This document shows positions 1-7,388 of a DNA stretch of 22,001 nt, one piece after another; position 1 is the first letter of the stretch; each line of letters starts with the position of its first letter. The position numbers and the translations under genes were made by a program. Under the pieces are notes generated by a model. That model saw nothing but the letters and a program-made list of their open reading frames with translations, was not told where the DNA came from and did not search any database. This stretch comes from Phallusia fumigata. Taxonomy: Eukaryota > Chordata > Ascidiacea > Phlebobranchia > Ascidiidae. The stretch is from the NCBI GenBank assembly GCA_008931825.1, contig QXVZ01030631.1:1-22001 (forward strand), read 5' to 3'.

Positions 1-223
1 TCGTTAAATAATCTGTGTGACGAGAGGTAATACCTGGATACTTCCTTTAAACTTACTGGCAATGACAAATTTTACGTGCCGAGACATTCATATGTTGTTT
101 GCTAATACAATATGGGCCGGACTGATTATCATAAAACTAATAAACAGACTCGTGTATTGTCGCATTTTAATTCTTACTTAACAGTGCACAAACTACTTTC
201 AGAACAGATCTTAACAACAGTAC

Positions 224-446
224 CTCGCTTTCCGGACATTCGACTAATCCTTGTTTGTTGCATTCATCGTTACTCGATGCCCCCGAACAGGTGTAGCATT
301 TCATTCCATTCGCTGTGGTCCATAATAAAACTGCACAAGAGAAATAAATAAAATCTCTCGAATTTGCATCCACGACAAACTGATTCACACCTACCTGGAC
401 ACAATAAACAAATTCCGAGCGGGTGTAATACATAAAATCGCCGCAT
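224..446 (-). CDS. 5' end of a secreted Ly6/uPAR-domain gene, copy 1 (partial)
   Basis: Exon 1 coding part 446-395 (MRRFYVLHPLGICLLCP) and exon 2 330-224 join in phase 1 across a 64-bp GT-AG intron. The result is a signal peptide (hydrophobic run ending LLWTTANG) followed by MKCYTCSGASSNDEC, which matches the start of the LU domain of the mosaic gene (LQCFSCINARSNEEC). Exon 2 ends in phase 0 after ECPES and a glutamate codon. I found no convincing third exon in 1-223, so the rest lies beyond the left edge. It is probably a tandem paralogue of the mosaic gene, in the same orientation, but whether it also has CCP, lectin or vWA modules cannot be seen. Confidence 0.65.
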
Positions 447-831
447 CGAATTCTGTGCCTTGCCGTTAGCAGTTTTACAAAATCTGATCGTTCAGACAAT
501 CGTAAGGCGAAGCAAACTTGACCTCAAGTGCCGATACAAGTACGCTGTCGAATGCATAACGCCCATGTGTAGGATAATAGGCACACCCGTACTTCGGGAT
601 TTCCGGGATTCAATCGCCATGCTGCTATATTGGGAAGGGAAAGTGAAGCACTAAGTGCGGAGTTGTAGATCGTATTCTGTCTTCTAATTCGTTATTGGAG
701 CGCCGGTGCAAGGTAATGGCGTTTTAGAGAGCGCCCTACTTGGCTCTGGCTGAAAGTGTTCATTAAAGTTATTGAGTAATTAAATCGCCTGACAGCTGCA
801 CACACCGTTTGTTTTAATACTTGCGCTGTTA

Positions 832-839
832 TTTTTATA
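832..839 (-). promoter_or_regulatory. Possible TATA box of the Ly6/uPAR gene, copy 1
   Basis: Minus strand TATAAAAA, about 390 nt upstream of the ATG at 446. The distance is long for an unspliced leader, so the assignment is tentative. Apart from this, 447-936 holds nothing I can name. Confidence 0.3.
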
Positions 840-936
840 GGTCAGATAGTGTTTGTGTCACGTTTGTAGCATATAACCAAGAGCAACTATGTTTCGCCTT
901 CACTGTGAGAAATTTGTATTTTTTTAACTTTGTCTA

Positions 937-937
937 N
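937..937. other. Single N, probable contig join
   Basis: One ambiguous base, with the sequence to its left repeated on its right. Treat copy number around it as unproven. Confidence 0.8.
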
Positions 938-1257
938 TGTGCACATTTTTACTTCGTATCATTGCGTGACGGCTTCTTGTTATTGCGTCGCCATTATGTG
1001 TATTTAGCGCCCCATTACAGGTTACTTGTAACTCGTTAAATAATCTGTGTGACGAGAGGTAAACTACCTGGGTACTTCCTTTATACTTACTGGCAATAAC
1101 AAATTTTACGTGCCGAGACATTCATATGTTGTTTGCTAATACGATATGGGCCAGCCTGATTATCATAAAATTAATAAACAGACCCGTGTATCGTCGCATT
1201 TTAATTCTTACTTAACAGTGCACAAACTACTTTCAGCACAGATCTTAACAACAGTAC

Positions 1258-1480
1258 TTCGCTTTCCGGACATTCGACTAATCCTTGTTTGTTGCATTCA
1301 TCGTTACTCGATGCCCCCGAACAGGTGTAGCATTTCATTCCATTCGCTGTGGTCCATAATAAAACTGCACAAGAGAAATAAATAAAATCTCTCGAATTTG
1401 CATCCACGACAAACTGATTCACACCTACCTGGACACAATAAACAAATTCCGAGCGGGTGTAATACATAAAATCGCCGCAT
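1258..1480 (-). CDS. 5' end of the same Ly6/uPAR-domain gene, copy 2 (partial)
   Basis: Exon 1 1480-1429 and exon 2 1364-1258, with the same structure as copy 1 shifted by 1034. Across the 159 coding bases the two copies differ only at the last base of exon 2 (GAA against GAG, both glutamate), while the adjoining non-coding 223 bases differ at roughly a dozen positions. That contrast supports the exon calls. This copy is contiguous with the mosaic gene and so is probably the true neighbour; copy 1 is probably the other allele or an unmerged overlapping contig. No third exon is seen in 938-1257. Confidence 0.65.
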
Positions 1481-1865
1481 CGAATTCTGTGCCTTGCCTT
1501 TAGCAGTTTTACAAAATCTGATCGTTCAGACAATCGTAAGGCGAAGCAAACTTGACCTCAAGTGCCGATACAAGTACGCCGTCGAATGCATAACGCCCAT
1601 GTGTAGGATAATAGGCAGACCCGTACTTCGGGATTTCCGGGATTCAATCGCCATGCTGCTATATTGGGAAGGGAAAGTGAAGCACTAAGTGCGGAGTGGT
1701 AGGTCGTATTCTGTCTTCTAATTCGTTATTGGAGCGCCGGTGCAAGGTAATGGCGTTTTAGAGAGCGCCCTACTTGGCTCTGGCTGAAAGTGTTCATTAA
1801 AGTTATTGAGTAATTAAATCGCCTGACAGCTGCACACACCGTTTGTTTTAATACTTGCGCTGTTA

Positions 1866-1873
1866 TTTTTATA
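1866..1873 (-). promoter_or_regulatory. Possible TATA box of the Ly6/uPAR gene, copy 2
   Basis: Same TATAAAAA as in copy 1. It lies only about 235 bp from the polyadenylation signal of the mosaic gene, so the two genes would be tightly packed in tandem. The remainder of 1481-2105 shows no other feature. Confidence 0.3.
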
Positions 1874-2105
1874 GGTCAGATAGTGTTTGTGTCACGTTTG
1901 TAGCATATAACCAAGAGCAACTATGTTTCGCCTTCACTGTGAGAAATTTGTATTTTTTTAACTTTGTCTATTAAGCGGAAAAGTTTCTTGCAAAATGTTA
2001 CTTTTGTGTCCTGTTTTCTGGGTTGAGCTTGTCAAATGAAGACTAATCGTTTTCAAAGCTCCTACACCCTTAACATCTATCCAATACTTTGTTTAATTTG
2101 CATCG

Positions 2106-2111
2106 TTTATT
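2106..2111 (-). terminator. Polyadenylation signal AATAAA of the mosaic gene
   Basis: The plus strand reads TTTATT, which is AATAAA on the minus strand, about 105 nt after the TAA stop. Position and strand fit the 3' end of the mosaic gene. Confidence 0.6.
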
Positions 2112-2214
2112 AATGCAACCAAATGCAGAAAACAAAAGAAAACAAGAACACAACACCATAAACTCTATCATGTACAAGTGCGAGTAAGGCAAGAAAGTGA
2201 CAATCATCTAAGAT

Positions 2215-3078
2215 TTAGCATTGGACGCTGCATACTTTTTCGGCCACGTTGCCAACAATCTCGTTGATGTCTGCAACATCAGCCAAACTGTATGTGTTGT
2301 CCTTAATGGGTTTCGAAGCGATCAAACTTAAATCTTGCAGGTGAGAACCAGTAATACCGATAGCAATGACATGTGCGTTGCTGTCTTGAAGTTTTTTAGC
2401 TGAAAAAACAGTGTGACCAGGTCAAGAACCATGTCAGCCGATTGGGATAACAATAAACGCATTTGCTTGTAATTCGTTAAACAATATAGTTGTAGCTGTG
2501 TTTCCAAGCTTACCGTTAGTTCGTAGGTCGTCCTTTGCGTTTCCATCGGTAAGAACGATAACTACTGTAGGAATTCCTTCATCGCTTCGCAAACCCATCA
2601 AGTTATCGGCGACGAAGTTAAGAGCTTGTCCTTTATAAAACAGTGCAACACACAGAGTTGGTTATTTTAAAGGGTATTATTGCACAAACAAAACCAGTAA
2701 CCAATGTTCTTTTCGTACAATTGTTCGCTTGAAATTTGTACCTGCAAGCGTTCCTTTGCCAGTGTAAGTTAATAGTTGAAGTGCGCTGTCCACAGACTCT
2801 TTTGATACGTGCCACCTCTCACCGTTCGGGACATAGACGATAGAATCAAAACCAACAAGAGAGACTTGAGTAAATTCGGGGGAAATGACGAAAGAGGTAT
2901 ACATCTGGGGTTACAATTTTAATAATTGTATGACGTGTACATGTTGATCTTATGATAAAAATGTATATACTCACAGCCTCAACAAAAGACCGGATCGTTT
3001 CAAAGTTTGTTGCTCCAATACTGCTGGATCGATCGACAACGAACACAAGATTCAGTTTTGCTTTTGGTGGACATTGAT
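2215..3078 (-). CDS. Exons 17-20 of the mosaic gene: C-terminal von Willebrand A domain
   Basis: Exons 3078-2975, 2904-2742, 2630-2514 and 2399-2215. The translation runs LNLVFVVDRSSSIG, VSLVGFDSIVYV, LLTYTGKGTLAGQAL, PTVVIVLTDGNAKDD, VIAIGIT and ends VCSVQC before TAA at 2217-2215. The metal-ion-dependent adhesion site is complete: D-x-S-x-S (DRSSS), the loop-2 threonine in GKGTLAG, and the aspartate of TDG. A divalent cation-dependent ligand is therefore likely. Cysteines near both ends (QCPP and CSVQC) could close the domain, as in matrilin- and collagen-type vWA domains. The last exon is joined in phase 1 through an acceptor at 2400. Confidence 0.87.
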
Positions 3079-6000
3079 CTAAATATTAGTAGTCATTTTG
3101 TTCATTAATCCGCCACTTTACAGTCACTAATGACAATATAAGGTCAGACATATGTGCAAAAATCATCCTTATCTACAATTACACAAAACTGACTTGTGAA
3201 ATAAAAAAATGACCTTTCACGGTATATGTTATTGTATCACGCACCTAAACAGCAGGGTTTTCTTCCAGACCAATCCAAATCGTCCATGCAAGTAACTTGG
3301 CTGTTGCCAGAAAGTTCAAAGCCATCGTGACAGGAGTAGTGGCACACCGACCCAGCCCTGTGTCCGTTGCTGCAATTTACTGACCCACCATTTGGTGCAA
3401 CGATCGGTGGACAAACAGATTCTGAAACACGGAGCTTTTTAGCGGCTACTTATACGGTAAAGTGACAAAGGAAATGCGTTTGCTTACCGACACAGACAGG
3501 GAGAATGTTGTCCCATGCCATGTAAGGTGCCACACAGCTAACAGTGTCGGAAGGTCCCAATAGTGTAAAGCCAGGTTTGCAGGTAAAAGTGCAGCTTGAA
3601 CCGTTCCTCCATCCGTCAGTGCAGCTCACGTTGCCGTTTGGTAATCCGGCCAAAGCGGGTTGGCAAAGACTTATTTGCTCTGAGATAGAAAAGAGTTTCG
3701 TTTAAGAGGTTTGGACAGGTAGTTGTGACATATGACAATTTTAAATTACCGATTGATTTCTCGCTGTCACACACGTATCTGGCAAATTCGTTGCATTTTA
3801 AATCTACCCACTGGAAGTCCCGGGTTCCGAAACGGCCAGGGTCGGATACCAAATGCACACAACGTTGGCCTTCACCTAAAGCGAAATGAAAATTTGCCAT
3901 GATTACTTTGCTTTTGAAAAAAACTTGTTTAAAACAGACATTTCAACCGGAACAAACCTGGTCGGATACTTGGCTGCTTAGCTCCCCACTTCTGGTAGTC
4001 GTATGGTGACAACATGGATCCGTCTCTCCAGCGAAGAACACCGGGCTGGTAGCGATCATCCAAACCAATCCAGGGCCCCAAAATGACAGTGGTGTCATCA
4101 TTTTCTGGCACAAGTTTGTTCTAAACACATAACAACTAATGATTATTGCACAGTTCAAGAATATGTGTAAATGGAGTTCAGAAAAAAATTTAATGCGTTG
4201 GTTGTACCAAGAGAATTGCGTTCAGTGTTTCGTATTCCTCCTTGGTCCTTATTTGAGCTGGATGGCCGCTTTCGATGTTGGCACAAGCGTCAGATGCTGT
4301 GAATGATGGGTGCTCAGGATCGACAACTAAGTATTTAAAGCAGTAAAGACCATCCAAAAGGTCGTGTCGTGGACAGGGAAGGTTAATTTCTGTCAAGAAA
4401 TTGGTCGTTAAGTCACAAGCTCATGTTTACGTGCACTTCAAATCATGCTTACCTGTGCAGTTTCTTCCATTGCCAGTATACTCTGATGCGCAAGTGCAAG
4501 AAAATGTTCCGGGTAAATTGACACAAACGCCGCCTTCATCTGCTGGTGAGCAGTCATCCAAGCCTTCGATGCATTCATCGATGTCAATGCATGTGAAACC
4601 GTTTCCTCGATAACCGGGCAAGCAAGAGCAACTAAACGACAACATGCGTAAAAGTTATGACATGAAGTTTCCAAACTTTAATGTGTATTTTAAAAGTCCG
4701 TACTCAAAGGATCCGATTGTGTTTTGACAGGAAGCCTGCTCGTGACATTGGCTCAAAATAGGGAACAGACATTCGTCGATGTCCTCGCAAAAGTTGTAAC
4801 CGTCACCTAAATAATACAACCAGTAGTAAACCATGGATAGCATTTTAAAAAAGGTCCAGAGGGCAATTAATGTACCTTCAAATCCGGTCCTGCATTCGCA
4901 ATTAGTTTCATCGATTGTAGGAATTGCAAGAAAGTGGCAATCTAAAAGTATACAAGTTTTAAATATCTGCTAAAGCGTGACTATTGTTAAAGTTGGGATT
5001 TCCGGCCAAAGCGGGTTGGCAAAGACTTACTTGCTGTGAGATAGAAAAAAGTTTGGTTTAAGAGGTTTGGACAGGTAGTTGAGACATTAACTAACCTTGC
5101 TTGCAATAAGGCAGATCGCCCAACCACGTTCGGGTTTCCACATCGCACACGAGATCTTCGCTACCTTGTAGAGTGTAGTCTTTGTCACAAGAGAAAGAGC
5201 AGACGGATCCCACCCGATTGTCCTTAGTACAAGATGAAGCCCCACTTGCTAGGAAGATCACGGGAGGGGGGAGAGGTTCGCACACCACTGAAAGACACAC
5301 GATTAAAGTACAAAAGCGTCCGATTTTAAGCAGTTATTGTGGATTACATACTGAGCCTGCAGATTGGCTTGTCTTGGTCCCAGAGTCTAGTGTCGCTAAT
5401 GCAAGTCGTAACTTTGCTGCCCACCACCTCATATCCTTCCTGGCACGAGAATTCACACCGAGATCCCAGTCGAGCGCCGTCTGTGCATGTCATGCTGCCG
5501 TAAACTGGATCAATCAGCATTTCAGCGTCGCAGTAGGAGGCTGGACAGTTGATGTCTGACATAGGATTTGTAAATAAATTTAGTTTAAAATAGCATGGGC
5601 CACATACAGTTTGCTTGCACGTCCGACATGAGCTTATAGTCGGATCAATTAGACACATCACAATTTGTTAGGCATTTCCTTACCGTAAACGCACGTAGTT
5701 TCGGCACCTGACCAAATTCCACCTTCAAGACAAGTTCTGCTTGACGCGCCAACCATGCGGTAACATGTATTGCATTGAAGGTCACACACAGTGCTGATGA
5801 CTGGGATGTTTGCGCTTGAACACGTCACTTCGCCGTTCTCGAGTGACAGTATGGAGCATTCCAAAATTTGTGTTTTCTCCGCCACTAAATACAAATGGCA
5901 AAGTTTAGTGACAGGATTCAAGTAAGTTTCATGTCTTTGACACATTCGAAATATTTTTTTTGACAAAGGCGATTGTGATACGATTTGGCATTGTTCACAC

Positions 6001-7192
6001 TAAACACATAATTCCGTTCTAAACCCAGAGTTTATGCTTAAGGCCAAAAACAACCTCAAACAAACATTACAATACATAAACATACACAAGCAGCGTGGTT
6101 GTGAAAACGTCCATTCTCTGTATCTGGATTCACAATCAACTGATGTTTGTCCGAATAGATCGTATCCTTCTGAGCAGGCAAACGAGCATGTTGATCCAAA
6201 CTGATTGAGGGCGGAACAAGAGACGGCGCCGTTCTTGGGAGGAAGAGTCATCTTGATGTCGCACACATTGCAATCAGTGTCTGAAAACCAAATGCAATGT
6301 ATTGTTGAACAAGCGATGAAAAGTCTCTGAGTATGTTTCCTGCGCTGTTCGTTGATTGGCTTACCGTAAACACATCGGGCTTCCTCTCCAGACCAAATGT
6401 CTTGGTCCATACACATTCGTCGGGTCGATCCGACTGGTTTGTAACATTTGTTGCATTCGAAATCGCACACATCGGTCTTGAACTCCTCATTGTACGAGCA
6501 GAAGGACTTTCCGTTTTGTGGAACCTCAAGCGGTGTGCACGTGCGTTCTACAAATTTTACCATATTTTCTGTTTCGGGATGCATCCTCGCCTTAAACGTC
6601 GATTTTTAAAACTACTTACGCTCCATGTCGCCATTGCAGCCAGGCGTTGCGCAGCAATGTCGGCAAACCGACAAGGGCGTGTTTTCAACGCTGTTGCATT
6701 GGGTTATCGGCCAAGCTGACTTGTAGTTTTGTTTTTCGTTGTTGAGACATGCGTGGGTCTGCTTGCACCCCTAGGAAACATACGATTGTGAGCTAAAAAG
6801 GCTTAACTTAGCTTTTAGGAAAGTGAAAACTGTTACCTTGCTGATTTTGATTTCAAACTTGTCTTTGGTGCTCCACACACGAATCTCGGTCTGACAGGAT
6901 TGTTGGGAAGCTTGGCATGTCACCAGGTTACGATTGCACTCCTCATTGCTGCGAGCATTAATGCACGAAAAGCATTGCAAGTTAGTACTCGGGTATGATG
7001 TCCGAGTGAGGGGAATGGAAGTCGAGAACACGGCAAGAGGCAACAGGAGAGACACACATGCCTGAAGTAGATGCCTAACACCTAAAAAATACAAATTTTT
7101 GTTTAGATTTAAATGTAAACAATATGTGTAGCATACATATGTGTAGTATGTGTAGCATACAAAAACGTACCTGGTGGATTTCCTGAGATCAT
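2215..7192 (-). CDS. Secreted mosaic protein: Ly6/uPAR - CCP x5 - EGF x3 - C-type lectin - CCP x2 - vWA
   Basis: Hand-spliced from 20 coding exons on the minus strand: 7192-7171, 7081-6837, 6770-6620, 6547-6365, 6280-6086, 5884-5684, 5555-5352, 5287-5096, 4941-4876, 4806-4704, 4631-4453, 4389-4208, 4120-3958, 3875-3750, 3679-3488, 3421-3245, 3078-2975, 2904-2742, 2630-2514, 2399-2215. They sum to 3150 nt (1049 residues plus TAA), with GT-AG ends and matching phase at every junction. The start is MISGNPPG, followed by a hydrophobic stretch (LLQACVSLLLPLAVF), read as a signal peptide. I see no transmembrane segment and no C-terminal hydrophobic tail, so the product should be secreted. Domain families are clear from cysteine spacing, but I do not recognise the full order. 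A role in recognition or adhesion, possibly immune, is inference. Most module borders are phase 1, which suits exon shuffling. Confidence 0.88.
3245..3679 (-). CDS. Exons 15-16 of the mosaic gene: CCP modules 6 and 7
   Basis: CCP6 is exon 3679-3488 (SLCQPALAGLPNG, CTFTCKPGF, MAWDNILPVC). CCP7 is exon 3421-3245 (SVCPPIVAPNGGSVNC, CHYSCHDGF, LDWSGRKPCC). Both exons are multiples of three between phase-1 introns. CCP7 ends with a doubled cysteine and has no in-frame ATG, so it is easily missed when searching for ATG-started frames. The 5' end of the CCP6 exon and the adjoining intron are duplicated at 5001-5086. Confidence 0.85.
3750..4389 (-). CDS. Exons 12-14 of the mosaic gene: C-type lectin domain
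   Basis: Exons 4389-4208, 4120-3958 and 3875-3750 give a domain of about 150 residues with the C-type lectin landmarks in order: LYCFKY, ACANIESGHPAQIRTKEEYE (first helix and strand), WIGLDD (the WIGL motif), RWRDGS, KWGAKQPS, RCVHL, WVDLKC and RYVCD. The four conserved cysteines are present. The calcium site 2 motifs are weak: QPS stands where EPN or QPD is found in sugar-binding members, and WVD stands in place of WND. The fold is therefore secure, but calcium-dependent sugar binding is doubtful. Lectin-fold domains also bind proteins. Confidence 0.87.
4453..4941 (-). CDS. Exons 9-11 of the mosaic gene: partial EGF and two calcium-binding EGF modules
   Basis: Exon 9 (4941-4876) encodes DCHFLAIPT to CRTGFEG and continues in exon 10 as DGYNFC. 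This is the last four cysteines of an EGF module; the first two are absent. Exon 10 (4806-4704) then starts a full cbEGF with DIDEC, and includes CQNTIGSF. Exon 11 (4631-4453) completes it (CSCLPGYRGNGFTC), then gives a second cbEGF beginning DIDEC and ending ASEYTGNGRNC. The D-I-D-E-C and N-T-x-G-S-F motifs are those of calcium-binding EGF. The junction between exons 10 and 11 is phase 2 and creates GSFDCSC, as expected. The group probably forms a rigid calcium-stabilised spacer between the CCP and lectin blocks. Confidence 0.85.
5001..5086 (-). repeat. 86-bp duplicate of a CCP6 exon edge and its intron, inside another intron
   Basis: 5001-5086 matches 3645-3730 with no indels and about five mismatches. 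The source covers the first 35 bases of the CCP6 exon, its splice acceptor and 51 bases of intron. The copy lies in the intron between CCP5 (5096) and the partial EGF exon (4941). It keeps an AG acceptor, and a GTAAGT donor follows three bases later; downstream the CCP coding sequence is lost, so it is a relic rather than a working exon. Confidence 0.85.
5096..6547 (-). CDS. Exons 4-8 of the mosaic gene: five CCP/sushi modules
   Basis: One CCP per exon: CCP1 6547-6365, CCP2 6280-6086, CCP3 5884-5684, CCP4 5555-5352, CCP5 5287-5096. Each exon length is a multiple of three and is flanked by phase-1 introns. Each shows the CCP pattern of an NG or G plus hydrophobic-C near the start, a central C-x-F/L-x-C, and a W before the last cysteine (for example GIWSGAETTC and RTWLGDLPYC). 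The spacing is the six-cysteine, P-selectin type. CCP1 and CCP3 closely resemble each other, with CNKCYKPVG and CNTCYRMVG where the others read C..GY or C..DY. CCP2 and CCP4 carry an additional cysteine at their N-terminal edge. CCP5 has the plain six. CCP modules usually bind proteins or glycans; the ligand here is unknown. Confidence 0.87.
6620..7192 (-). CDS. Exons 1-3 of the mosaic gene: signal peptide and Ly6/uPAR (LU) domain
   Basis: Exon 1 (7192-7171) supplies only the first seven residues plus one base. Exon 2 (7081-6837) gives the hydrophobic core of the signal peptide and the start of the LU domain (LQCFSCINARSNEEC). Exon 3 (6770-6620) gives the rest, beginning GCKQTHAC and ending CCATPGCNG. 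The opening LxCxxC, the internal GC and the terminal CC....CN are the hallmarks of three-finger Ly6/uPAR domains. The two halves are split by a phase-0 intron, as is common in this family. The same half-domain begins the gene at 224-446, with a matching SN-EC core, which points to a paralogue. Confidence 0.85.
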
Positions 7193-7380
7193 CTTGACGT
7201 TGCAGAAATGTCGATATCACCGACCTATCTTTAACAAGTAAAAGAATGCAGTAATTGCCTCCTGAAAAACAAGTGCAAGTTATAATACAAACCAAAGGCA
7301 AATGTGTTGCTTTGCCAGTTATCTGCTTGTTGCACTGCTAAGCTGTGCTTGCTGTGATGTCCAACAATGTTTTTAATCCC

Positions 7381-7388
7381 CTTATATA
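7381..7388 (-). promoter_or_regulatory. TATA box (TATATAAG) of the mosaic gene
   Basis: The minus strand reads TATATAAG about 190 nt upstream of the ATG at 7192. This would place transcription start near 7350-7357. An acceptor-like sequence (polypyrimidine tract then CAG) ends at 7262, so the 5' leader may be spliced. Confidence 0.5.

Larger units (their letters stand above)
1..936. repeat. Direct repeat, left copy, ending at an N
   Basis: Matches 1033-1970 with roughly 18 substitutions and one 2-base indel (about 2% by eye). It ends exactly at the N at 937. This is the dovetail pattern of two overlapping contigs that were not merged, most simply because they are different alleles. A real tandem duplication is the alternative. 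Confidence 0.9.
1033..1970. repeat. Direct repeat, right copy
   Basis: Partner of 1-936. The stretch 938-1032 between the N and this copy is unique here and would correspond to sequence left of position 1. After 1970 the sequence continues without a break into the 3' flank of the mosaic gene. Confidence 0.9.

Noticed and set aside
3865-3900. Alternative start MANFHFALG before the third lectin exon
   Set aside because: The sequence is intronic, with an acceptor at 3876. The spliced lectin domain is continuous without it.
5556-5683. Cysteine-rich reading (SSCRTCKQTVCGPC) upstream of CCP4
   Set aside because: It lies in a 128-bp intron with a consensus donor and acceptor on both sides. CCP3 and CCP4 join in phase without it.
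7123-7160. Short repeats of TATGTGTA in intron 1 of the mosaic gene
   Set aside because: Only three imperfect copies; simple AT-rich intron sequence.
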